A stretch of 35,853 nucleotides of DNA, taken from NCBI GenBank assembly GCA_900318555.1, contig ONKX01000022.1, positions 1-35,853 of the forward strand, in the 5' to 3' direction. How positions within the stretch are numbered: position 1 is the stretch's first letter; each line of letters opens with the position of its first letter. Both the position numbers and the translations under genes were made by a program. This DNA comes from an uncultured Prevotellaceae bacterium. Its GTDB lineage: Bacteria; Bacteroidota; Bacteroidia; Bacteroidales; Bacteroidaceae. Shown here piece after piece: positions 1 to 7,503 of the stretch. Under the pieces are notes generated by a model, which was not told the origin of the DNA, made no database searches, and worked only from the letters and a program-made list of their open reading frames with translations.

Positions 1-169
1 GTTCTGGTTCGGAGAAAAGTTCGGAGAAAAACCAAGCAATCATCTCTGCTATTAGGCTAAATCCCAAAGTTACTGCGGCTGAAATTGCCATGAAGCTTGT
101 AATAGGACTTTTAAGAATTAAATAAACTTAAAAAAGACAGGGGGAGCAATAAGGGGGAGCAGTTTTTGC
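1..169 (+). pseudogene. Decayed 3' end of a winged-helix (AlbA_2/RecG-like) protein gene
   Basis: The frame starting at base 3 encodes GSEKSSEKNQAIISAIRLNP followed by KVTAAEIAMKL, then runs into a stop at 123-125. This resembles the C-terminal winged helix-turn-helix of bacterial AlbA_2-domain ATP-binding proteins, where the helix is normally followed by a segment like GISNRTVKNHI. That missing part is visible in another frame: bases 95-118 read ACNRTFKN, then a stop at 119-121, then [15 protein letters not shown] at 122-166. A frameshift near base 95 plus a nonsense codon therefore appear to have destroyed the C-terminus. The 5' part lies outside the window, so whether the upstream domains are intact is unknown. 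The identification rests on motif resemblance only. Confidence 0.5.
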
Positions 170-171
170 GT

Positions 172-205
172 AAAAAAAGGAACCTGCTGAAAATCAGTAG
201 GTTCC
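172..205 (-). terminator. Intrinsic terminator of tRNA-Ser(UGA)
   Basis: Bases 179-190 and 194-205 form a 12-bp stem (one G-U pair) around the loop AAA. Read on the minus strand the hairpin is followed by seven T residues (178-172). It lies 12 bases beyond the 3' end of the tRNA. Confidence 0.85.
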
Positions 206-217
206 TCAAATGCTTTG

Positions 218-302
218 CGGAGAGAGAGGGATTCGAACCCCCGGTACCTCTCGGTACGGTAGTTTTCAAGACTACTGTAATCGACCACTCTACCATCTCT
301 CC
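218..302 (-). tRNA. tRNA-Ser(UGA)
   Basis: On the minus strand the 85-nt sequence folds as a class II tRNA. The acceptor stem is GGAGAGA/TCTCTCC with discriminator G (complement of base 218). The anticodon loop is CTTGAAA (anticodon TGA) and closes on GTAGT/ACTAC. There is a long variable arm (ACCG..CGGT) and a T-arm GGGGGTTCGAATCCCTC. CCA is not encoded. The gene has its own TACCTTTG promoter and terminator, so it is a single-gene unit. Confidence 0.95.
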
Positions 303-330
303 AGTGCTCTACTTGTCTCGAAAGCGGGTG

Positions 331-338
331 CAAAGGTA
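331..338 (-). promoter_or_regulatory. TAnnTTTG promoter box of tRNA-Ser(UGA)
   Basis: TACCTTTG on the minus strand matches the Bacteroidota -7 box TAnnTTTG. It lies 28 bases upstream of the mature tRNA 5' end. No clear -33 TTTG is visible because the upstream position is A/T-rich repeat sequence. Confidence 0.75.
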
Positions 339-344
339 CGTAGA

Positions 345-380
345 AAAAATGAGAAATAGGAAATGGGAAATGAGAAATTG
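345..380. repeat. Micro-repeat tract, period 7 (GAGAAAT-type)
   Basis: Four degenerate 7-base units (AGAAAT, AGGAAAT, GGGAAAT, GAGAAAT) lie between the tRNA-Ser promoter and the mutS2 promoter. The tract codes for nothing recognisable. It belongs to a set of 7-9 base period tracts of differing sequence found at several gene junctions in this window. Confidence 0.7.
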
Positions 381-390
381 TCTATGCGTT

Positions 391-414
391 AAGGATTTTT
401 AACCAATAATCCTT
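391..414. other. Small inverted repeat upstream of mutS2
   Basis: AAGGATT (391-397) and AATCCTT (408-414) can form a 7-bp hairpin just upstream of the mutS2 promoter. There is no T-tract on either side, so a terminator role is not supported. It may be an operator or simply chance. Confidence 0.35.
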
Positions 415-446
415 CTCCGTCCGTCCATAAACCTCAAAAAAAGTCG

Positions 447-454
447 TACCTTTG
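447..454 (+). promoter_or_regulatory. TAnnTTTG promoter box of mutS2
   Basis: TACCTTTG ends only four bases before the mutS2 ATG at 459. With this box centred near -7, transcription would begin at or within a base or two of the start codon, which implies a leaderless or nearly leaderless mRNA. No TTTG -33 element is seen. Confidence 0.65.
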
Positions 455-458
455 CACC

Positions 459-3080
459 ATGATTTATCCAAGCAACTACGAACAGAAGATAGGATTCGAC
501 GAAATACGGCGCATGCTGAAGGGGCACTGCCAGAGCACGCTAGGACAGGAGAAGGTGGACGAGATAGCCTTCTCGGACGATGCCGACGTGGTGAACGAAT
601 GGCAGGAACAGGTGAGGGAAATGCGCCGACTGATGCAGGCTCAGGAGAAGCCGGAAATGAACTATTTCTTCGATGTGCGCGAGTCTGTGGCCCGCATCCG
701 ACTGGAGAACACGCATCTGGAAGAGAACGAGCTGTGGGACCTGCGGAGGTCGCTGGAAACAATAGGGATTATCGTGACGTTCCTAAATAGAGGTGAGAGG
801 TTAGAGGTGAGAGGTGAGAGTATAGATGATGCGCAAGAAGAGTACCTCTACCCTGCCCTGCACCGCATGGCTGAGGACGTGCAGACGTTCCCAGCGATGA
901 TTCGTAGGATAGACTCGATACTGGATAAATTCGGACGCATCAAGGATTCGGCAACGATGGTGCTGGCAGGCATCCGTCACGACATGGAACAGACGGCGGG
1001 CAGCATCTCGCGTACCTTATATACTATACTGCACGCGGCACAAAGGGACGGACTGGTGAATCAGGACGCGGCTCCAACCTTGCGTGACGGACGACTCATG
1101 ATACCCGTTGCACCTGGACTGAAGCGCAAGATCAATGGTATCGTGCACGACGAGAGTGCCACAGGTAAGACGGTATTCATTGAGCCAGCCGAGGTGGTGG
1201 AGGCGAACAACAAAGTGCGCGAACTGGAGGCTGCCGAGCGACGGGAGATTATCCGTATTCTGACGGTGTTTTCTGACGAGCTGCGCCCACATGTGCAGGA
1301 GGTGCTGGACTCGTATCGGTTCTTGGCCATGATAGACCTGGTACACGCGAAAGCGGAGATGGCCGAGCAAATGCAGGCCTTCGAACCCGAGGTGAAAGCC
1401 GAACCCACGATGGACTGGATAAGGGCGATACACCCATTGCTACAAAGGTCGTTGGCGAAGCAAGAGAAACGCGTAATACCTCTTGATATCAGATTGGAGA
1501 ACACGAATTTCACGAATGACACGAATTCTAAAGACTACAAGAACATCGGGCGGTTGCTGATTATCAGTGGTCCGAATGCAGGCGGTAAGTCGGTATGTCT
1601 GAAGACGGTAGGACTGCTGCAGTATATGGTGCAATGTGGCCTGTCGATACCTATTGGCGATAGAAGTACGGTAGGACTGTTCCAAAACATCATGATAGAC
1701 ATCGGCGACGAGCAGTCGATAGCCGACGACCTCTCCACCTATTCTTCGCACCTGCTGAACATGAAGAACATGATGAAGCAGGCTAACGCGCGAACCTTAT
1801 TATTAATAGACGAGTTTGGTGGCGGTACGGAACCCACCATTGGCGGAGCCATTGCCGAGGCCGTATTGAAGCAGTTCTGGAAGAAGGAAGCCTTCGGCGT
1901 CATTACCACCCACTATCAGAATCTGAAGCACTTTGCCGAGGATCATCCAGGCGTGGTGAATGGTGCGATGTTGTACGACCGCCATCAGATGCAGGCGTTG
2001 TTCCAGCTGTCGATTGGTCAGCCTGGTTCAAGTTTTGCCATCGAAATCGCAAGAAAGACGGGTATTCCTGAGGAAGTCATCAACGACGCTTCGGAGATTG
2101 TCGGTTCGGACTATATCCAGAGCGACAAATATCTGCAGGATATCGTGCGCGATAAGCGCTATTGGGAAGGCAAACGTCAGACTATCCACCAGCACGAGAA
2201 GTCGTTGGAGGGTCATATCCAGCGCTACGAGACCAACTTGGAAGAGATAGAACGCGAGCGCAAGGCCATTCTGAATCGTGCCAAGCAACAGGCTGAAGAG
2301 CTGTTGGCAGAGGCAAACCGACGGATAGAGAATGCCATCAGAGACATCAAGGAGGCGCAGGCCGAGAAGGAACAGACGCGACTGATTCGTGAGGAGTTGC
2401 AGGAGTTCCGCGAGCAGGTGCAGAACGACGATACGCGCGGACTGATGAGCGAAGAGGACTTTGCCAAGCGTCTGCAGAAGATGGAGGAGCGCAAAGCCCG
2501 TAAGGAAAAGCGTAAGGCCGAGAAAGGCGAACAACAGCGGGCCACCAGCGAGAAACTGGCAGCACGGGCCAAAGCCAATCTGAACGACGCGAACCGTCCG
2601 TTAGAAAAGGGCGACAGCGTGCGCATCAAAGGCACGAATAGCGTTGGCGAGATAGAAAGCATTCAGGGCAAGCAGGCCACGGTGGTGTTTGGTGGACTGC
2701 GAAGCAAAGTGAAGCTGGAGCAGTTGGAGCGTGCAGCAAAACCGAAGGAAACAAGCAACCCTGCCGACAAGCACGCCCATCTGGCTATTCAGACCTCGCA
2801 TGTGACGCGCGCCACAATGGAAGACCGTCGTCAGAATTTCCATCAGGACTTGGACGTGAGAGGTATGCGTGGCGACGAGGCCATTGATACCGTCATGCAC
2901 TTCATTGACGACGCCATCCTCATTGGATTGAGTCGCGTGCGCATCTTACACGGAACGGGAACGGGCGTGCTGCGACAGCTGATTCGCCAGTATCTGCATA
3001 CCGTGCCCAACGTGAAAAGCGCCAAAGACGAGCATGTACAGTTTGGCGGCGCAGGAATCACGGTAGTGGATCTCGACTAA
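459..3080 (+). CDS. mutS2: Endonuclease MutS2 (MutS-family ATPase with Smr domain)
   Basis: This is an 873-residue protein with the MutS2 layout. It has an N-terminal core and clamp region, then the ABC-type ATPase with Walker A GPNAGGKS near residue 371 and Walker B TLLLIDEFGGGTEP near 450. A long charged coiled coil follows at about 560-700, then a KOW-like strand segment, and a C-terminal Smr nuclease domain at about 795-873 with LDVRG and HGTGTGVLR. The MutS1 mismatch-recognition domain is absent, as expected. The family acts on branched recombination intermediates, and in Bacillus also on collided ribosomes. The start is fixed by a TACCTTTG box just before the ATG and by the typical opening MIYPSNYEQKIGF. 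Two low-complexity stretches (about residues 111-121 and 347-359) are encoded by tandem micro-repeats and look like in-frame insertions. Confidence 0.95.
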   Translation: MIYPSNYEQKIGFDEIRRMLKGHCQSTLGQEKVDEIAFSDDADVVNEWQEQVREMRRLMQAQEKPEMNYFFDVRESVARIRLENTHLEENELWDLRRSLETIGIIVTFLNRGERLEVRGESIDDAQEEYLYPALHRMAEDVQTFPAMIRRIDSILDKFGRIKDSATMVLAGIRHDMEQTAGSISRTLYTILHAAQRDGLVNQDAAPTLRDGRLMIPVAPGLKRKINGIVHDESATGKTVFIEPAEVVEANNKVRELEAAERREIIRILTVFSDELRPHVQEVLDSYRFLAMIDLVHAKAEMAEQMQAFEPEVKAEPTMDWIRAIHPLLQRSLAKQEKRVIPLDIRLENTNFTNDTNSKDYKNIGRLLIISGPNAGGKSVCLKTVGLLQYMVQCGLSIPIGDRSTVGLFQNIMIDIGDEQSIADDLSTYSSHLLNMKNMMKQANARTLLLIDEFGGGTEPTIGGAIAEAVLKQFWKKEAFGVITTHYQNLKHFAEDHPGVVNGAMLYDRHQMQALFQLSIGQPGSSFAIEIARKTGIPEEVINDASEIVGSDYIQSDKYLQDIVRDKRYWEGKRQTIHQHEKSLEGHIQRYETNLEEIERERKAILNRAKQQAEELLAEANRRIENAIRDIKEAQAEKEQTRLIREELQEFREQVQNDDTRGLMSEEDFAKRLQKMEERKARKEKRKAEKGEQQRATSEKLAARAKANLNDANRPLEKGDSVRIKGTNSVGEIESIQGKQATVVFGGLRSKVKLEQLERAAKPKETSNPADKHAHLAIQTSHVTRATMEDRRQNFHQDLDVRGMRGDEAIDTVMHFIDDAILIGLSRVRILHGTGTGVLRQLIRQYLHTVPNVKSAKDEHVQFGGAGITVVDLD
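789..820. repeat. In-frame GAGGTGA micro-repeat inside mutS2
   Basis: The tract consists of tandem 7-base units (GAGGTGA, GAGGTTA, GAGGTGA, GAGGTGA). It encodes RGERLEVRGES in the clamp region of MutS2, between conserved segments. The same unit occurs in the opposite coding orientation in cbiET at 18261-18293. Confidence 0.75.
1498..1533. repeat. In-frame CACGAAT micro-repeat inside mutS2
   Basis: Three copies of (C)ACGAAT spaced about 9 bases apart encode ENTNFTNDTNS. They lie just before the strand that leads into the ATPase Walker A motif. The composition is unlike the flanking MutS2 sequence, suggesting an insertion tolerated in a surface loop. Confidence 0.65.
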
Positions 3081-3115
3081 CGTTGAACATTGAACGTTGA
3101 ACATTGAACGTTAAC
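3081..3115. repeat. GTTGAAC/ATTGAAC micro-repeat between mutS2 and malQ
   Basis: Alternating 7-base units GTTGAAC and ATTGAAC fill the junction between the convergent mutS2 and malQ genes and run into the malQ stop codon. The ends TAACGTT and AACGTTA are complementary, so the tract can also form a hairpin. That hairpin may serve as a weak bidirectional transcription barrier, though there is no T-tract. Confidence 0.7.
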
Positions 3116-5783
3116 GGCGACTGCGCTGAATCATCGTCTTCAATTTAGCATTGTATTTCGTAGCTGCAAGCAATTCCTCGATGGTGAGGTGCATGCGGTA
3201 TTGCCAGCGGTTATATGGGTCGCTGGGTACATTGATGCGCTCGTCCTGAGGATTCTTGCGGCGCAGCTGGGAGTCCATTGCCAGCCAATCCTGCAACGAC
3301 AGCAGACACAGCATCGAAGGACAATACAAGTGGCGCGCGATGATTTCCTCTGCCAAATGGGCAGGCAGCTGTTCAGGTGCGCGACCCTCCTTTTGCAACA
3401 TCGTCACATAGAAACGCTGGCGACGCTCGGGACTCTCCTGCCACCAAAGGCGCAAGGGTGCCATATCGTGGGAGGAAATGGTGCAGACGCTACGGATGGG
3501 ATTGGCGTCGAGGTGGGCAAATTCGAAGCCCTGCTGTTTGGGCATCTGCTGGATTTCGAGTGTGAGGATGCGCAATTGGTCGAGCACGTTTTCCACACAT
3601 TCGGGCAGCATACCCAAGTCCTCGCCACACACCAGCATGCGCGATTCTTCCAATATGGCAGGCAGGCGTTTCAGGGCCTGCTGTCCCCAGAAGAACGAAT
3701 GGCGCTGGTAGAAATAGTTGTTGTAGAGCCGCAGGAAGGCATCCTTCTCCTCGTCGGACAGCACCTCGAAGACTGGTTCGTTGACGATGCCGATGCGCGG
3801 ATGGTACATCTCTGCCTCGTAGGGGTCTTCGACGAAGAGCACGTTGCAGATGAGGCGCATAAGGCCGTCACGAATCCACAGGCTGTTTTCGTCGCGACGT
3901 TCGGCAAAGTAGGCCGACACCTTGCACTGAGTAGCAAACTCGTCGCGCAGGTCGTAGAGATTATAGGCCTTGCGGACAAGGAAATTGTCACGGACATACT
4001 GCGCATGGATGCCAAAGATTTTGTCGATGAGCCTGTCGTTGATGAACGGGCGCGTATAGAGCTCCTTGCGGAACGGCAGTCCAAAGTATTCTATCTCGGC
4101 AACGGTCAGCGGCAGCGAGGGCGAGAAATGGCCCAATACAGCGGAAACGGCATCGACAGGAATCTCCCAGATGCGGAAATAACCCAGTACGTGATCGATG
4201 CGCAGAGCGTCGAAATATTGCTCCATGTGGCGCAGGCGACGACGGAACCATTTTATGAGTTCAGGACACCAATGATAGGTAGGGAATCCCCAGTTCTGAC
4301 CCTGATACGAATACAATTCAGGCGGTGCACCAGCTGAGGAATGCATGTTAAACAACTCCGGGTGCTGGCGTGTCTCTACGCTATCACGATTGACGCCGAT
4401 GGGCAGGTCACCTTTCAAGACGATGCCCTTCGAACGAGCATAGTCGGCAGCAGCCTTCAACTGCGTATGAAGCAGGTATTGGACGTAATAAATGAAGTCT
4501 GAATTCAGATGGCTGAAGGAAGATGTGATAAATCCTGCATAGGGTTTGAGCCAGTCTTCATTGTCGGCAATAAACTGCTTATAACCAGATGTTTCCGTTG
4601 TTTTATTACCTTGTTCCTCGAAAAGCGTCTGGAGGTATTCGAGCTTCACTCTGCCTACGGCCTCGTAGTCGCTGTAAGGTAGTGCGTTGAGTTCCTGACG
4701 ACGACGTAGGAACTGCGTCATCTGCGTCTTAGAACGCAAAACACCTGCGGCCTCCAAGTCGACATAATGCGGATGAAGTGCGCAGGTGCTAACGATGTTG
4801 TAAGGATAGGAATCGTGCCAATGACCGTCAGTCGTCGTATCGTTGACGGGCAGCAGTTGGATGACCTTCATGCCCGTCTCCGCTGCCCAATCAACCATCC
4901 GGCGCAAATCACCAAAATCGCCTACCCCATAGGAATGTTCGCTGCGAAGGGAGAATACTGGGATGACAACACCTGCCGCTCGCCACGTGTCCTCTGCCAG
5001 ACGCAAGTGACCGCCATGCAGGACGAGGACGTGGCCATCGGGAATTTCGCGGCTGTTTCCTTCGGAAACATTTTGATTATTAACACCGACGGAATCGACG
5101 GACACATTTTGAGCGCCAATAGAGACGATGCGGTTGTCGCCATCTTCCCATTTCAGCAATTCGTGTGTCTCGGTGTCTACCACTACATATTTATACTCTA
5201 TCGGCAACAGCCAGCCCTGTGCATTGACGGTCAGAAGCCATTCACCCTCACCAGCATAATCCATCTTCAGATAACGGCTGGGGCTCCACGAGCCGATGGC
5301 AGGATGACTGCCACAGACGGCTACAGCCTGTCCCTTCTTCAGCTGGGGAGCCGATACGCGGAACATCACCGTCCTGCGAAACAAAGGCAACGGCAGCGCT
5401 TTGGCACGTTCTCCGTGGGGACGTCCTATCGTAGTGAGATAGGCTGCGGAATAGAGGTGCATGGGTAGCGGACGGTCGCGCCACTGGTCAGGAAAGATGT
5501 AGTCCTTGGTGGCATCGAAATGATAGATGCGAGGCACCATGTCCCACTCACGACGCAGCACGTTGCCGTCGCCATCTTCCACCTGATAAGCATAACTGAT
5601 GAGCGACAGCGAGTGCTGTCTGCCCATCAGTGCTGCTGTTTCCAGTGTCCACAGTTCGCCATCGTCCGTTTGCATCAGCAGGTTCTGGTGACGTACGGTA
5701 CCATCCTGACGGTGGTAGTCAATGGCAACATGCAGACTTTCGCCCCATGCGGTATTATAATGTATGGTAAACTTGAGTTTCAT
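3111..5783 (-). CDS. malQ: 4-alpha-glucanotransferase with N-terminal starch-binding modules (GH77)
   Basis: This 890-residue amylomaltase transfers alpha-1,4-glucan segments between maltooligosaccharides, releasing glucose. The first ~110 residues and residues ~135-245 are two CBM20-like modules; the second has the typical RVSAPQL..GQAVAVCGSHPAIGSW pattern. The GH77 barrel follows from about residue 270. Catalytic motifs are present: ALRIDHVLGYFRIWEIP with the nucleophile Asp near residue 530, VCGEDLGMLP with the acid/base Glu near 717, and ISSHDMAPLR with the third acid near 771. The CBM20-CBM20-GH77 layout is shared by plant DPE2 and many Bacteroidota MalQ proteins. It begins 12 bases after the stop of the upstream protease gene, so the two are probably cotranscribed. 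It carries no signal peptide and should be cytoplasmic. Confidence 0.93.
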   Translation of the reverse strand: MKLKFTIHYNTAWGESLHVAIDYHRQDGTVRHQNLLMQTDDGELWTLETAALMGRQHSLSLISYAYQVEDGDGNVLRREWDMVPRIYHFDATKDYIFPDQWRDRPLPMHLYSAAYLTTIGRPHGERAKALPLPLFRRTVMFRVSAPQLKKGQAVAVCGSHPAIGSWSPSRYLKMDYAGEGEWLLTVNAQGWLLPIEYKYVVVDTETHELLKWEDGDNRIVSIGAQNVSVDSVGVNNQNVSEGNSREIPDGHVLVLHGGHLRLAEDTWRAAGVVIPVFSLRSEHSYGVGDFGDLRRMVDWAAETGMKVIQLLPVNDTTTDGHWHDSYPYNIVSTCALHPHYVDLEAAGVLRSKTQMTQFLRRRQELNALPYSDYEAVGRVKLEYLQTLFEEQGNKTTETSGYKQFIADNEDWLKPYAGFITSSFSHLNSDFIYYVQYLLHTQLKAAADYARSKGIVLKGDLPIGVNRDSVETRQHPELFNMHSSAGAPPELYSYQGQNWGFPTYHWCPELIKWFRRRLRHMEQYFDALRIDHVLGYFRIWEIPVDAVSAVLGHFSPSLPLTVAEIEYFGLPFRKELYTRPFINDRLIDKIFGIHAQYVRDNFLVRKAYNLYDLRDEFATQCKVSAYFAERRDENSLWIRDGLMRLICNVLFVEDPYEAEMYHPRIGIVNEPVFEVLSDEEKDAFLRLYNNYFYQRHSFFWGQQALKRLPAILEESRMLVCGEDLGMLPECVENVLDQLRILTLEIQQMPKQQGFEFAHLDANPIRSVCTISSHDMAPLRLWWQESPERRQRFYVTMLQKEGRAPEQLPAHLAEEIIARHLYCPSMLCLLSLQDWLAMDSQLRRKNPQDERINVPSDPYNRWQYRMHLTIEELLAATKYNAKLKTMIQRSRR

Positions 5784-5795
5784 ATCGTTGTTTGA

Positions 5796-7268
5796 CTAAT
5801 CTTGCAGAGCCACAGCGAAGTAAGCCTTCTTGCCAGTAGGCATGATACCCTGGATGTAGAGTACGGGCTCCTTCGATGTTGACGCCTTCTTGACGGCATC
5901 CTGCAGATCGCTGATGGTCTTCATCGGCTCCTCGTTGACACGCTGGATGATGAAACCCTGAGGTACACCACCCTCCTTCAACTTGCCACCGCTGATCTTC
6001 GTGACTTGCAGACCGTAGGCTATCTGGAGTTCCTTCTTCTGCGACTCGGTAATCTCGCGGAACTGTCCACCGAGCACGTCAAGGTCGGCATCCTTCACCA
6101 CCTTCGTAGTACCCTGGGCATTCTTCAATGTCAGCGAGACGCTCTTTTCCTTCTTGTTACGCAGGTACTTGACGGTCACTTTGTCGCCAGGACGCTTCTG
6201 GGCAATGATCGCCTGCAGGTCACCCATAGTCTTTACCTTCTTGCCGTCAACCTCGGTGATGACATCCTCTTTCTCCAGACCGCCATCAGCAGCGGCACCG
6301 TCCTCGATGACCTTGTCGATGCGTACACCTTCCATCGTGCCGTAGTCGTTGACTTCCTTGTCTTGATCCTTCATGGCGTCAACATAGTCCTTCACACTGC
6401 CACCCTGGATACCAATCATGGCACGCTGATAAGAACCGTATTTCTTGAAGTCCTCGACGGCCTTGTTCATAATAGCCGTAGGAATGGCAAAGCCGTAACC
6501 GATGTTCGAACCCGTCTGCGAATAAATCATGGCGTTGATACCAATGAGTTCGCCACGCGTGTTGACCAGCGCACCACCCGAGTTACCCTGATTGATGGCA
6601 GCATCGGTCTGAATCATTGAAGAGACGCCCTGTCCCATCGAACGCGCCTTAGCCGAAACGATACCAGCGGTGACGGTGTTGTTCAGTCCGAGAGGATTAC
6701 CTACAGCCAGCACCCATTCACCCACCTTCACGTCGTCAGAATTAGCCACGACGATAGCCGGCAAATTCTTGGCGTCAATCTTGATGAGTGCCAAGTCGGT
6801 AGTGGCGTCGGCACCGATGATGCGTGCGGAATATTCCTTGGAATTCTCGTTGAGCGTTACTGTCAGTTCGTCGGCACCATCCACAACGTGGTTGTTGGTA
6901 ACGATGTAACCGTCAGATGAGATGATAACACCTGAGCCAGCTGCTGCACGCTTTGGAGTCTGCACCTGACGCTGGCGCTTGCCACCATTGCCCTGTCCGC
7001 GTCCGAAGAAACCTCCGAAGGGGTCAGAGAAGAAATCCTCGAAGGGATCAGAATATTCTACGGTCTGTGTCTTTGAATTAATCACCGACTTGATATACAC
7101 TACTGAAGGCAGCGATTTCTCTGCTGCGTAAGTCAAGTCTACTGGTTGTCCTGGTGCTACAGCAGGAGCAGCAGGAGCTGCGGCCTGTGTCTTGTTGCAC
7201 GAAGCTGCCGAGAATGCAATGACCATCAAGTACATTGCCGGCATCAAACTCTTTACAATCTTTTTCAT
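5796..7268 (-). CDS. degP: HtrA/DegP-type periplasmic serine protease, lipoprotein
   Basis: The protein has 490 residues. A signal peptide ends in the lipobox SAASC (Cys24), so it is probably membrane-anchored by lipid in the cell envelope. The trypsin-like domain holds a complete triad: His127 in TNNHVVDG, Asp158 in TTDLALIK and Ser230 in NQGNSGGAL. A Gly/Phe-rich segment at ~80-100 (FEDFFSDPFGGFFGRG) matches the LA-loop region of DegP/DegQ. Two PDZ domains follow (about 285-375 and 390-490), the first with the GAAADGGLEKEDVITEVDG pattern. The family degrades or chaperones misfolded envelope proteins. The gene is transcribed from a TATATTTG box at 7330-7337 and is followed directly by malQ. 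Whether it is DegP or DegQ in function cannot be told from sequence. Confidence 0.93.
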   Translation of the reverse strand: MKKIVKSLMPAMYLMVIAFSAASCNKTQAAAPAAPAVAPGQPVDLTYAAEKSLPSVVYIKSVINSKTQTVEYSDPFEDFFSDPFGGFFGRGQGNGGKRQRQVQTPKRAAAGSGVIISSDGYIVTNNHVVDGADELTVTLNENSKEYSARIIGADATTDLALIKIDAKNLPAIVVANSDDVKVGEWVLAVGNPLGLNNTVTAGIVSAKARSMGQGVSSMIQTDAAINQGNSGGALVNTRGELIGINAMIYSQTGSNIGYGFAIPTAIMNKAVEDFKKYGSYQRAMIGIQGGSVKDYVDAMKDQDKEVNDYGTMEGVRIDKVIEDGAAADGGLEKEDVITEVDGKKVKTMGDLQAIIAQKRPGDKVTVKYLRNKKEKSVSLTLKNAQGTTKVVKDADLDVLGGQFREITESQKKELQIAYGLQVTKISGGKLKEGGVPQGFIIQRVNEEPMKTISDLQDAVKKASTSKEPVLYIQGIMPTGKKAYFAVALQD

Positions 7269-7329
7269 AATCTTACCTTTTATAATAAATGTGTTAATAA
7301 CTTGCGACTGCTTTTTGTGTTTCGCGATG

Positions 7330-7337
7330 CAAATATA
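7330..7337 (-). promoter_or_regulatory. TAnnTTTG promoter box of the degP-malQ unit
   Basis: TATATTTG on the minus strand lies about 62 bases upstream of the degP start codon. The -33 position is A/T-rich with only a partial TTTG match. No envelope-stress sigma factor site was recognised. Confidence 0.6.
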
Positions 7338-7440
7338 AGGTCAAAAATTGAAATACTGACAATATGTCACGCATTTTTGTCGCAATTTAACACTTCGCCC
7401 CAAAGGGTTAACGGCTGTTAGAATTTAACGCTTGAAATGT

Positions 7441-7480
7441 GAAAAGACTGACAAAATTAACAATTCTGCCAGTCTTTAGT
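7441..7480 (-). terminator. Probable terminator of the fructuronate reductase-like gene
   Basis: On the minus strand AAAGACTG and CAGTCTTT form an 8-bp stem that extends imperfectly inward and is followed by TTTTC. It begins about 25 bases after the stop codon at 7504. The T-tract is short, so it may be a weak terminator. Confidence 0.6.
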
Positions 7481-7503
7481 TTATTTCATGCAATTATATC
7501 CAT

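Noticed and set aside
345-380. CRISPR-like array or direct-repeat regulatory array
   Set aside because: Units are only 7-9 bases, degenerate and directly adjacent without spacers, and no cas genes are present.
3189-4337. 382-codon plus-strand frame inside malQ
   Set aside because: It is antisense to intact GH77 motifs with no recognisable domain or promoter.
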